A stretch of 17,507 bases of DNA. Source: Pseudomonadota bacterium (GTDB lineage Bacteria; Myxococcota; Myxococcia; Myxococcales; Myxococcaceae). Below, piece by piece: positions 1-7,686 of the stretch. The notes below the pieces were generated by a model that saw only the letters and a list, made by a program, of their open reading frames with translations, did no database searches and was not told where the DNA came from. Every line of letters begins with the position of its first letter. Position 1 is the stretch's first letter. The stretch is taken from contig JAFAFL010000124.1 in the NCBI GenBank assembly GCA_023423535.1, positions 1-17,507 of the forward strand, in the 5' to 3' direction. A program made the translations under genes and the position numbers.

Positions 1-525
1 CTGGTGGTACGCCGGGTCAATTACCTGTTGATGCCCACCTTGCTGGCCTCCGGCGAAATCTCTGTCGGCGTCAGCTACACCAGCGAACTGCCGGCCAACG
101 CCAAGCGCAAGGTGCTGCGCCGCAGCAAGCCCAAGTTGCTGCGCGCCGACAGCGTGCCGGGCAGCATCAGCCTCGATGACTTCTGCGCCCGCCCCCATGC
201 ACTGGTGTCATTCGCCGGCGATTTGTCCGGTTTCATCGATGAGGCCTTAGAAGCGATCGGCCGCAAGCGCCACGTGGTGCTCGCGGTGCCGCAGTTCAAC
301 GGCCTGGGCAGTCTGCTGGCCGGCACCGACATCGTCGCCACCGTGCCTGACTACACCGCCGATGCGCTGACCGCAGCCGGCGGCTTGCGCGCCGAGGACA
401 TGCCGATCCCGGTGCAGACCTTCGAGCTGCACATGGCCTGGCGCGGCGCCCAGGACAACGACCCGGCCGAACGTTGGTTGCGATCGCGGATACAGATGTT
501 CTTTGGCGACTCTGAGAGTCTTTAG
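1..525 (+). CDS. LysR-type transcriptional regulator, C-terminal part
   Basis: This open frame runs in from the left edge, so its N-terminus and DNA-binding helix-turn-helix lie outside the window. The visible ~174 residues look like the second half of a LysR substrate-binding domain. They have the alternating strand/helix pattern of the periplasmic-binding-protein fold and the usual LysR ending, in which a hydrophobic strand (ELHMAWRGAQDNDPAERWLR) is followed by a short final helix ending at the TAG stop (523-525). Such proteins bind a small effector and regulate nearby or divergent genes; the ligand cannot be inferred here. The GC-rich third codon positions match the catalase gene at the far right and not the genes in between, so this is probably backbone DNA flanking the island. 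Family call is fairly safe; specific identity is unknown. Confidence 0.85.
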   Translation: MVVRRVNYLLMPTLLASGEISVGVSYTSELPANAKRKVLRRSKPKLLRADSVPGSISLDDFCARPHALVSFAGDLSGFIDEALEAIGRKRHVVLAVPQFNGLGSLLAGTDIVATVPDYTADALTAAGGLRAEDMPIPVQTFELHMAWRGAQDNDPAERWLRSRIQMFFGDSESL

Positions 526-611
526 GCGCCGTCGGGCAGGCTGTTCAACTGATCACTTCTGTCTTTTCATAGACCGTGAAGCTCCATTCACTTCCAGTGG
601 ATTGCTACATT

Positions 612-630
612 AGGGGCACATCTGAGGGTA
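612..630 (+). repeat. 19-bp imperfect direct repeat, left copy
   Basis: The sequence AGGGGCACATCTGAGGGTA matches 17 of 19 bases with AGGGGTACATCTGCGGGTA at 15612-15630, in the same orientation. The two copies lie just inside the two GC-rich flanks. They could be remnants of attachment-site or integrase arm-type sequences of an integrative element. That role is inference; the match itself is read directly. Confidence 0.5.
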
Positions 631-866
631 TGCTTTGGATGGTTTGAAAATGATACCCCCAATGCCTGATTCATTCTCAGTAAGGGCCCGGCTGCTTGTG
701 CGTTAGCGTGCGGCGAACTCACCTCTCGAACACTAGCTTTAACGCCTTCTGAAAAAAGGCTATCAACCAGTTGAGAGTATCCCTCTGAACCGTCCCGAGC
801 CTGGAGCCGGGTACCAGCCGACCAGCCAGGGCGGCAGTCCAACGAGTCCTCCCCTCCTCAAAGCGT

Positions 867-919
867 GGTGATAGCTCCTCACCAGGGCAACGCTGTCGAT
901 CCTCACCAGGATCGACAGC
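867..919. terminator. Paired hairpins downstream of SMC operon, possible terminator
   Basis: Two inverted repeats lie 20-75 bp past the stop of the minus-strand SMC gene. The nearer has perfect 11-bp arms, GCTGTCGATCC (892-902) and GGATCGACAGC (909-919), with a 6-nt loop. The farther has 6-bp arms, TGGTGA (867-872) and TCACCA (879-884). An 11-bp direct repeat TCCTCACCAGG (876-886, 900-910) links them. No run of T follows on the minus strand, so classical intrinsic termination is uncertain. The structure may instead stabilise the mRNA 3' end or be a binding site. Confidence 0.45.
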
Positions 920-941
920 AAGCTAGTCACCTTTTCAGAGT

Positions 942-3761
942 TTAGTTCTCTGCTGGTCCAAAGCCTTCGGTTGGAGTTTGTCTTGGCACACTTAGAGCCG
1001 GCGGTACTCTAGTGCCCGAAATATTTCGATCCACGGACATTGTCACGCCCGTTCGGGGATTCCCCTCTAACCTGACCATATTAAGCAAGTGCTGATCTGT
1101 GATGCTCGAAAATTTCTGGGCCATATGTCGCGCTAAGGACTCACTTGCAGTCGTCAAGACCACACTCATTGCCGGCATTGAGGTGGCCACGAGACGGAAA
1201 ATATCCAACATAGCAACCCTGTTGAGGTCATCCAGATGCGCAATCGGCTCATCAAGTAAGAAACTACCACCAGTGTTTCGAGCCCGTGCAAGGTACAGCG
1301 AAAGCGCTAGATCTTGGCGTTGGCCTTGGCTGAATTTACTCTCGGCATCCAACCCTTCGTCATGCCCTTCCGCGAAAGCCGTCCACTGGAAGTATTTCTG
1401 ATTTTCAGTGACCCCTAAACCTTTATAAACCTCATTGGCATGCATCCGAGAGAACAACTCGGCTGCAGGGCTGAGCAGCACTCCGAGACTGGCGGATGTC
1501 AGCTCTTTGACGTGCAACTCATATTGCTCGATAGCGCTATCCGCCTCAATGATATATTTAGATCCAACATTAAGCTTTTCTTGATAGCCCTTTCGCTCCG
1601 CTAGAAGTCTCTCAAGCGAGCTAGCATCAACATCAATTTTCGCTATAGCCGCACATTCGTCATACAAAGCCTTGAACTCAGCAACCTTTTCACGATCACT
1701 ATTAATCTCAACGACTGCCGCCAATCGTGTCTCCGGGGAGATGATAGATCCCTGAACGACATCTTTCCAGAGGGTTATAAACCTATCGACGGCAGTAGTC
1801 ATCGCGGAAACATTGCCAGCAGTAAATTTATTTTGTGAGTTTCGCTCATCAATTGCTGCCAGCAATGACTTTACAGCTTGATCAAGTCTGGTACGTTCAG
1901 GACTGTAGTCATCCATCTGTTTTTTATAATAGCTACGATACTCTTCGAGCGCGATAATCGCCCCCTCAACACGCTCAACAAAATTCGAGATTGGAGGACG
2001 CGAGAATAGTTTCTCAAGATCTGGCAGCTCAGAAAAAATCAAATCCAGCTCAATTGCAGCCAAAGCTCGCTCTTTGAGATGTTCTACCTGCTGAATATTG
2101 AGCCTCGAAAAATCTTTTACGCCCATTATCGTCAGATAATTTGTTCTCGCATCAAAAGCCGAAAGCTTGCCCTTAACCGTATTAAGCTGCCTGACGAACT
2201 GTTCATGATGAGCTTGAGCGGATTGAGCCTGAGCCAACGCTTGGGCTGTAGCCTGAGCACTTGTACGTGCCGCGTCCAGCTTAAAAGAGGCCTCCCGTAT
2301 CGTGGGCGACAAGATTTCTTGAGAAAGAACCTTGCTTTTTAGCTGCCCCGAATCTTCCCACGCGTGTGTACAGAGTGGACAGACATGACTATCACTTGAG
2401 TTGAGGAGGTCCGCACCCAAAGACCGTAAACGTTCAGATGTATCCGCTAATGTTTCAAACCTTGCCGCTTGGCGAATTACATCGTCTTGAGCCAACTTAT
2501 CCGCATCAATTGCGGCTTGCAAGTTTGCAGGTGGATGTACATAGTTAGCCTCCAGCCGTGACTGCTCGCGGACTAGTCCGCTGATTTCTGGAAGGTTTGA
2601 CTCCAGAGTATCCAAAGCGTCACGCCAAGAACCTTTCTTCTCTTTTGACCATCCGAACTCTACAAAGCTGGCGCTCAGGGATGAGTGAGTTACAGTATCG
2701 GCCTCAAAGTAATCTGCCACACTCGGCAACTTCGTAATGGTGCGACTGTTTTGCAGGATAGAGAGCTTCGAATCAGCCCAACTGACACTGCGCTCCCCAT
2801 CGCCATACTTGATATTCGCCAGACTTAGCTCTTCCGAAGTGTTTTTCTGCTGCTCAGTCAGCGCAAGAATTTCTTCAGATACAGTTGCAACCGATCGCCG
2901 CAGGACTTCAATTTGCTGTTGGGAAGAGTGGAAGTAATCCCATTGCGACTCAAGCTCTATCAGTCCCTTAAGCCGCGACTCAGTTCGCTGGTCAAATATG
3001 CGCAGGCGTAGGTCAACCTCGCGTAAGTCGCTAACGAAATTTCCTTGGGTAGAAGACAGGCCAAAGCTTTCCTTCAGAATTCTGAGATTGGATAAACCTT
3101 TCTCCCTGCTAGGAGCACTTCCTTCCAGTCTAAGCTGAGTCTCCTCAATCTCCGTGGTAAGCCTACAGACATTATCATGCAATCCCCTGGTGCTAGGCAA
3201 AGCGCCTCTGTAATCTTTCAGGTCACGTAGCGTGCCTGCCAGGTGCCCAAAACCAAGAATATCGGCGAATATTTGTTGCCGCTCTTCAGCATGCTTGTTA
3301 TCAATCAACAGCGAAAGCGAATTTGAATACAACCAGCGGCTATTACGAAGCCAGCCTCGCTTGGCCTTCTTGGTTGCTTGTGGTGTCTTTCCAGAAATTG
3401 CAGCAGGAGTAAGTAATGCAAGCAACTTTTCATCAGTGAGTTTTTTGCGTTTACCGCCTTCTTTCGACAACCAAAAATTATCTATTTGTCGCCACATCTC
3501 ATGAGGCACACCGTCAATCAGGCACTTCGCTGAGACGTAGGTTTCGCCCTCCCCCCACTGGCAGGCTAGCTTATCGTCATTTACATCCTTGATCTCATTT
3601 GTCAGCAACCACTCTAATGCATAACAGATGGTGCTCTTGCCTGTACCATTCGCAGCGTAAATTACCGTCAAAGGTGCATCCAGCGGGACGTTGAGTACGC
3701 CTGGAACCCCTCTAAAATTACTAATTTCAACGGATAGGAATTTGATTGGAAAATTACTCAT
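942..3761 (-). CDS. SMC/Rad50-like ABC ATPase with zinc hook (LmuB/ABC-3C ATPase-like)
   Basis: This 939-aa protein has the split ABC ATPase layout of SMC/Rad50 proteins. An N-terminal Walker A (AANGTGKST, ~residues 36-44) is followed by a long helical, coiled-coil-rich arm. A CPLC zinc-hook motif (C461, C464) lies almost exactly at the midpoint, followed by the returning coiled coil. The C-terminal head carries an SQGQ signature (from S811) and Walker B LLDEP (D837, E838) with a downstream D-loop. Rad50-type proteins dimerise at head and hook and clamp DNA. As the last gene of the operon it starts by an 8-nt overlap (ATGAGTAA) with the 188-aa gene, which indicates translational coupling. With a nuclease-domain partner and a small middle protein, it fits the ATPase of ABC-three-component/Lamassu-type defence systems. 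A housekeeping Rad50/SbcC is unlikely because no SbcD/Mre11 is adjacent. Fold is secure; system assignment is inferred. Confidence 0.85.
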   Translation of the reverse strand: MSNFPIKFLSVEISNFRGVPGVLNVPLDAPLTVIYAANGTGKSTICYALEWLLTNEIKDVNDDKLACQWGEGETYVSAKCLIDGVPHEMWRQIDNFWLSKEGGKRKKLTDEKLLALLTPAAISGKTPQATKKAKRGWLRNSRWLYSNSLSLLIDNKHAEERQQIFADILGFGHLAGTLRDLKDYRGALPSTRGLHDNVCRLTTEIEETQLRLEGSAPSREKGLSNLRILKESFGLSSTQGNFVSDLREVDLRLRIFDQRTESRLKGLIELESQWDYFHSSQQQIEVLRRSVATVSEEILALTEQQKNTSEELSLANIKYGDGERSVSWADSKLSILQNSRTITKLPSVADYFEADTVTHSSLSASFVEFGWSKEKKGSWRDALDTLESNLPEISGLVREQSRLEANYVHPPANLQAAIDADKLAQDDVIRQAARFETLADTSERLRSLGADLLNSSDSHVCPLCTHAWEDSGQLKSKVLSQEILSPTIREASFKLDAARTSAQATAQALAQAQSAQAHHEQFVRQLNTVKGKLSAFDARTNYLTIMGVKDFSRLNIQQVEHLKERALAAIELDLIFSELPDLEKLFSRPPISNFVERVEGAIIALEEYRSYYKKQMDDYSPERTRLDQAVKSLLAAIDERNSQNKFTAGNVSAMTTAVDRFITLWKDVVQGSIISPETRLAAVVEINSDREKVAEFKALYDECAAIAKIDVDASSLERLLAERKGYQEKLNVGSKYIIEADSAIEQYELHVKELTSASLGVLLSPAAELFSRMHANEVYKGLGVTENQKYFQWTAFAEGHDEGLDAESKFSQGQRQDLALSLYLARARNTGGSFLLDEPIAHLDDLNRVAMLDIFRLVATSMPAMSVVLTTASESLARHMAQKFSSITDQHLLNMVRLEGNPRTGVTMSVDRNISGTRVPPALSVPRQTPTEGFGPAEN

Positions 3762-4320
3762 TCAGGTTCCACTCCTTCCCGTGAAGCTTAGCAAGCTCGG
3801 TGCTTTTGATAGTCGCCAACGCCTCCAAAAGGCCCACGGCCCCTGCGTCATTGGGTGTGAATGCCGGGGGTGTAGAGAGAGATGAAGATCGGCTAAGCCC
3901 AATGGGCGTAATACGCTCGCATCGCTCCCATTCCCCATTCGCCATGACCACTACATGTTTACGCACAAATAGGGTATTTTTTTCGACAGCCAGAATAAAA
4001 TCCTTCATTTCTTCACTGGCTTGCACAGCCATTACGAGATAGCCATCGATGACCGGCTTTGTTTTTTCCCGCTGAAGAATTCGGGCGTCAAGGTAGTTAA
4101 CCGCTCTATCAGCATAGCGCTTGACATCAGTGGCCTTTTTGTCTGTGAAGTCAACCAATAGTAGCGAGGCGAATTCAGACTCCCAATAACCCAATTGCCC
4201 TGGCGCTTTTCCTTCTGGCCATTTTTGATCATCGTTAAGCATCAACGCTTCGATGGACACTAGCTCGAACTGTGCGTCGACAGCCCTTTGGTCAATTATT
4301 TCTAGCAATTTATTAAGCAT
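3754..4320 (-). CDS. Small middle component of SMC-nuclease defence operon, unknown fold
   Basis: A 188-aa protein I cannot assign to a family by sequence. It is soluble-looking, with no signal peptide or membrane segment, and mixed alpha/beta. A tryptophan/acidic patch (GYWESEF) precedes a hydrophobic strand and a helix with YADRAVNYLDARIL, and the C-terminal third is low-complexity with serines. It overlaps both neighbours by 8 nt: its ATG lies in ATGCTTAA at the end of the nuclease gene, and its stop lies in ATGAGTAA at the start of the ATPase gene. Size and position between effector and ATPase match the 'middle component' of ABC-three-component systems and LmuC of Lamassu, which bridges ATPase and effector. 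Function is inferred only from this context. Confidence 0.65.
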   Translation of the reverse strand: MLNKLLEIIDQRAVDAQFELVSIEALMLNDDQKWPEGKAPGQLGYWESEFASLLLVDFTDKKATDVKRYADRAVNYLDARILQREKTKPVIDGYLVMAVQASEEMKDFILAVEKNTLFVRKHVVVMANGEWERCERITPIGLSRSSSLSTPPAFTPNDAGAVGLLEALATIKSTELAKLHGKEWNLNE

Positions 4321-6811
4321 CGAGGTCAGCCCTGCGCTTCATGATTTCACCCATGAACTCATCTGGTGTTTGATCTGCATCATCAAGGCACTGATCCTCG
4401 ACTTTCCGCAGATCAAACAAATAAACACTACGAGGCACGACTGCATCAGTGATGGAGTCCCTCACTGACGGGACAGCAGTAATATCGTATCTTCCGTGAC
4501 TTGGCTTGTTCACTTTAATGGTGCCCCTGCCCTCTGCGAACACGAGTAAACTCGGGTGCGCGCTAGGTTGCCTGGCCCATTCAAAAAGTTGCGCTTCCAT
4601 ATCACGCACTGAGTAATCCTTACTACTCCACGCCATGATACTCATCTCGCCAACTTCTGCATCCGTATAGTTAATATGCCCCTCATAATGTGGGGTAACT
4701 GACCATTGACTAGATGGCGAGACCTTGATAAAACTCAGGGCATTAATCGAGCGCATGATATTAGCCCCAGCGGCACTCAGATCTTCAGGAGAAAACTCTC
4801 TATCCCTTCTAGTGCCATAACAAGCGCGGTAGCTAAAATTCTTGCAATCAGCGATTACGCCATTCTGGATAAGCTCACTCAGATACTGGCGTTCTTTAAG
4901 CACCGCTGGCTGGTAGTCGTCATCTGGAGGATGGCGATCGAAGAGTTCGAAGAACTCCAAGGACTCAGGTGTAAGCTCATCCACCACCTGTTTAGCGATC
5001 AGCCTTTGGGACTTGACCAATTTGAGCGCTGGATCGGCTGTCCAATCCAAACAGAACATGAGTGATCCACTACCACTGCGCCGCATCACTCTACCAGCTG
5101 GTTTGACCAATTTGGATGAAGGACGCGTTGATAGTTCAGTATCCAACGCCGGAAAAATCCCTGTCGCACTCCACATTCCGGCATCACATTGGACAAGTCG
5201 GGAGCTGTTGGCCATGACGATGCCGATAATTGAAGAAGCGCGCTGGCCATAGTAGTCCGAAGCTGCATTTAAGGCACTATTAACAGCCCCGACGTGCTGG
5301 CAGGCTAACACCAGATTTGGTCGTTTACCCGCGTCCTCAGTACGACTGGCCATGAGTCTACGTAATTGAGAGCGTGAATCTGTTACGGGGTTCGTGAAAT
5401 CATTTCCAAGAGTCGGCCATATGACGACATCCTTGAACGCGAGTCGTAGCGAGGCACTACCATGATCCAACTCAGGGCTTCCAGTTTCATTCTCGACCAG
5501 AATGTAGCATTGATAATTGCCCTCGCGCGGATCTGACACCCAACACCAGCCAGCGTTAAACCGATTTTCAGCAGCCGGCTCCCATTCGGGGTCAATCCAC
5601 ACGAAATCATCAGACCCACGCCATTCTAATAACTGAGCACCCGTGACTTCCCCACACCCGACAGCAAAGACCAACGGATGAGGATATTCTCTAACAAGGG
5701 AGTCAATTTCTGCCCATTCAGCTACGGATGCAGCTCGCGAGCCAGCCGTAAGGACGACAGGTCTTGAGCCAAATTTAGACTTTACCGAACCACTCACTGG
5801 ACAAAGCATGCCTTTTAAAAAAGGAGTTAGCTCCGCTCCTTGTATTAAAGCAATATTGAAGCTCTTATGATCACCAAACTCATAATCATAATACTCAGTC
5901 CTGATCGCGGTTGCATACTGCTCGTCTTGCCCCCCAAATTGCATACCATAGGTCAAGAATAGCTTTCTGACCTCATCCTTGACCGCAGCGAAGTTCGAAT
6001 CAAGCTTGAAGTAAGTTTCTTTTAGGTTTGGAAGCTTTCTTAAAGAACTCGACAGGTCATCTTTCTTATGAAGATTCGTCTGAAGATCAACAATACGCCC
6101 CCATATTAGATCACATAAGTCTTTTTTCTTCAGCTTACTCAGAGCGGGGTGCTTGCTGAGCTTTTGCGATGAGTTCCTTGCAGTAATCACCTTACTTTCA
6201 AAAACCTCACGCAATTTTTCAAAGCGCTCGCGCCCTCGATTAACCATTAACTCGGTAAGATCGATGGCCGCTCCATCAGCCGCTGCTATTATGTACCTGA
6301 ACGGCGAACCGTCTGGTGAGACAATTTGGGGGCGTGTGTGTGCATAGAGAAAAAACTTGCATATCTCCAGTATAACTGCGTCTCGCTTAAGTACGGACTT
6401 TAGGCGTTTGCACTGGATAACACCAACAGGAACCGAGTCCTTGAAGAGGATGACGTCACGGCCTTGGTCAGCCCCATCATTGAGGCGCCGTGCTTCGTCA
6501 TACCAATCGAACCCCACCTCCCCCATCTTATCGCGGTAAAGATCCGCGAGCAGCAGCTCAAAATGGTGATCACCCATTGCTTCGAAAGGAAGTTGCCCGC
6601 AATCAAACGCGAAAACATCCGGCTTATTTGGATTGTTCTCTCGTAGCTCGTCTTCGTGCTCTTCGTCGAAGCAAATATCATCAGAGTTCGTCAAAATCTC
6701 GCTCCAGGCATCGAGTAGACCATCCCGTTGGTACCTCGGCTCGTGTTGATCAGGCCTTAGGCCTGACAACAAGTTTTTCAAGGAGGAGATTAGACGCCTG
6801 AACGCCGGCAC
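4313..6811 (-). CDS. Large effector with N-terminal Mrr-like PD-(D/E)XK nuclease domain
   Basis: An 832-aa protein and the first gene of the operon. Residues ~74-180 carry the restriction-endonuclease-like pattern: a helix with FE (E85), then GADQGRDV (D119), then a strand ending QCK (Q133, K135). This is the D...QxK active site of Mrr/PD-(D/E)XK DNases. The remaining ~650 residues show no motif I recognise; they are mixed alpha/beta with tryptophan-rich stretches, and the last ~100 residues may be the docking part. The start is GTG at 6811, chosen because GGGAGGGAG lies 5 nt upstream on the coding strand; no ATG with a comparable site precedes it. The gene overlaps the next by 8 nt. By analogy with LmuA or ABC-3C effectors, the nuclease would be held inactive and released by the SMC complex. 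Length well above typical Cap4-type LmuA is unusual. Confidence 0.75.
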   Translation of the reverse strand: MPAFRRLISSLKNLLSGLRPDQHEPRYQRDGLLDAWSEILTNSDDICFDEEHEDELRENNPNKPDVFAFDCGQLPFEAMGDHHFELLLADLYRDKMGEVGFDWYDEARRLNDGADQGRDVILFKDSVPVGVIQCKRLKSVLKRDAVILEICKFFLYAHTRPQIVSPDGSPFRYIIAAADGAAIDLTELMVNRGRERFEKLREVFESKVITARNSSQKLSKHPALSKLKKKDLCDLIWGRIVDLQTNLHKKDDLSSSLRKLPNLKETYFKLDSNFAAVKDEVRKLFLTYGMQFGGQDEQYATAIRTEYYDYEFGDHKSFNIALIQGAELTPFLKGMLCPVSGSVKSKFGSRPVVLTAGSRAASVAEWAEIDSLVREYPHPLVFAVGCGEVTGAQLLEWRGSDDFVWIDPEWEPAAENRFNAGWCWVSDPREGNYQCYILVENETGSPELDHGSASLRLAFKDVVIWPTLGNDFTNPVTDSRSQLRRLMASRTEDAGKRPNLVLACQHVGAVNSALNAASDYYGQRASSIIGIVMANSSRLVQCDAGMWSATGIFPALDTELSTRPSSKLVKPAGRVMRRSGSGSLMFCLDWTADPALKLVKSQRLIAKQVVDELTPESLEFFELFDRHPPDDDYQPAVLKERQYLSELIQNGVIADCKNFSYRACYGTRRDREFSPEDLSAAGANIMRSINALSFIKVSPSSQWSVTPHYEGHINYTDAEVGEMSIMAWSSKDYSVRDMEAQLFEWARQPSAHPSLLVFAEGRGTIKVNKPSHGRYDITAVPSVRDSITDAVVPRSVYLFDLRKVEDQCLDDADQTPDEFMGEIMKRRADLDA

Positions 6812-6820
6812 CGGGCTCCC
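6804..6820 (-). promoter_or_regulatory. Ribosome-binding site deciding GTG start of effector
   Basis: Read on the minus strand, GGGAGGGAGCCCG lies directly before the GTG codon at 6811-6809. The purine block is a strong Shine-Dalgarno match with normal spacing and supports this non-ATG start. Confidence 0.55.
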
Positions 6821-6880
6821 TCCCGTTCACCAATGGCGTTGGTCGCGTATGCCGACAGCTCTGCTGACGCTTACGCGAGT

Positions 6881-6899
6881 ATGCCAATTTGGCATCATA
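6881..6899 (-). promoter_or_regulatory. Putative -10 box and palindromic operator of SMC-nuclease operon
   Basis: A perfect 15-nt palindrome, ATGCCAATTTGGCAT, occupies 6881-6895. On the minus strand it overlaps a TATGAT hexamer (6899-6894; five of six matches to the sigma-70 -10 consensus) that lies about 85 bp upstream of the effector GTG start. No good -35 element is visible 16-18 nt upstream. The arrangement is typical of a repressor operator straddling the transcription start, but no regulator gene is in the operon, so any binding protein would be encoded elsewhere. Palindrome is seen; function is inferred. Confidence 0.35.
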
Positions 6900-6979
6900 G
6901 TAAACGGGTGTGTGTTGAGATACCAGGCGGGTATGTTGGTCAACCATTTCTCGCCTAGCAGCTCGAACCGGGTTACGGC

Positions 6980-7120
6980 TTAAAGAGTGTCACCCGCTCT
7001 CAGATACGGCTCAAGTACTACCGGCACCTTGATTGAACCGTCTGCGGCCTGGTAGTTCTCCAGGATGGCTACCAACGTAAGCCCTACCGCCAACCCCGAA
7101 CCACTGAGGGTATGGACTAG
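6980..7120 (-). pseudogene. C-terminal fragment of seryl-tRNA synthetase, truncated by IS
   Basis: The minus-strand frame from the IS junction to the TAA at 6980-6982 encodes LVHTLSGSGLAVG, then LVAILENYQAADGSIKVP and PYL. This is the end of seryl-tRNA synthetase around class II motif 3. In functional SerS the G of LAVG is followed by the conserved motif 3 arginine; here it is followed by leucine, so the fragment has decayed. Only about 46 residues remain. Sequence beyond the other side of the IS (from 8065) does not continue the gene and contains stops in this frame, so the IS did not simply split an intact gene; a deletion or an earlier fragment is needed. It has no translational start and is not functional. 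Confidence 0.75.
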
Positions 7121-7686
7121 GCTCTGTACGAAAAGAGATGTCGCAAACACCGCATGGAACACGCCAGCGAGACCATGGCGGCGTAGCTTTTCGCGAGCTT
7201 GTCGAAGCGTGTCACGATCCGGCGGTTCTCTTTCAACCAGCCAAACATGCGTTCGATGATGTTGCGCTGTCGGTACTTGGGCCGATCAAACAGTCTGGGT
7301 AAGCCAGGCTTGGGTTTGCGCTTCATTGAGCGTAATGGGATCACGGGTTGCATTCGGTACTGGTCGCAGTAGCGGCGTAGCGCTTCGGCGTCGTAGCCCT
7401 TGTCGGCGAGCAACCATTTGCAGCGCTTGCGCGGGCGGCCACGCTGGCTCGATGGAATGCTGACTTTGTCCAGAAGTAGTTGTGCGTAGCTGATGTCACT
7501 GGCTTGACCGCCAAAGAGGAGGAAGCGCAACGGTATTCCGTTAGCGTCGCAGAGCATGTGGATCTTGGTTGTCAGGCCACCACGACTGCGGCCTAGAGCG
7601 TGATCGGCAGGTTCGTCAGGCCCCCCTTTTTCCGAGCGCCGGATGAGGCTCGGGTTGCGCGCACCGCGGTTGAGTCGATTATCCAA
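7117..7686 (-). CDS. IS5-family transposase, orfB (C-terminal, DDE part)
   Basis: This frame supplies the catalytic part of the transposase. GRSRGGLTTKIH is followed by a strand with LLADKGYD (the second catalytic aspartate region), and the C-terminal NIIERMFGWLKENRRI contains the catalytic glutamate in the typical IS5 'Y...RN..ER.FGWLK.NRRI' block. It has no credible start of its own before the shared region and is reached by -1 frameshifting from orfA at the A5G6 run (7621-7631). The stop codon TAG (7119-7117) lies in the CTAG outside the element's end, so termination is provided by the target sequence. Length of the fused protein, around 270 residues, is normal for the IS427 group. Confidence 0.88.
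   Translation of the reverse strand: MDNRLNRGARNPSLIRRSEKGGPDEPADHALGRSRGGLTTKIHMLCDANGIPLRFLLFGGQASDISYAQLLLDKVSIPSSQRGRPRKRCKWLLADKGYDAEALRRYCDQYRMQPVIPLRSMKRKPKPGLPRLFDRPKYRQRNIIERMFGWLKENRRIVTRFDKLAKSYAAMVSLACSMRCLRHLFSYRA

Larger units (their letters stand above)
526..941. other. 416-bp intergenic island edge, no convincing gene
   Basis: No supported gene lies here. The stretch contains one copy of a 19-bp imperfect direct repeat (612-630) whose partner is at 15612-15630, and two inverted repeats near its right end (867-884 and 892-919) that face the 3' end of the SMC operon. Base composition changes across this stretch from the GC-rich LysR gene to the AT-richer defence genes, so the left boundary of the inserted block probably lies here. 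An 84-codon minus-strand open frame (588-842) has no recognisable domain or ribosome-binding site. Confidence 0.6.

Noticed and set aside
588..842. 84-codon minus-strand open frame downstream of the SMC operon
   Set aside because: No ribosome-binding site, no recognisable domain, and it spans the island edge repeat; it is more likely chance.
942..3761. Housekeeping SbcC/Rad50
   Set aside because: No sbcD/mre11 nearby, and it is coupled to a nuclease-domain gene and a small gene in a defence context.
6958..6976. tRNA T-arm-like word GGTTCGAG on the minus strand after the serS fragment
   Set aside because: The flanking bases do not pair into a T-stem, and no acceptor or anticodon arm was found.
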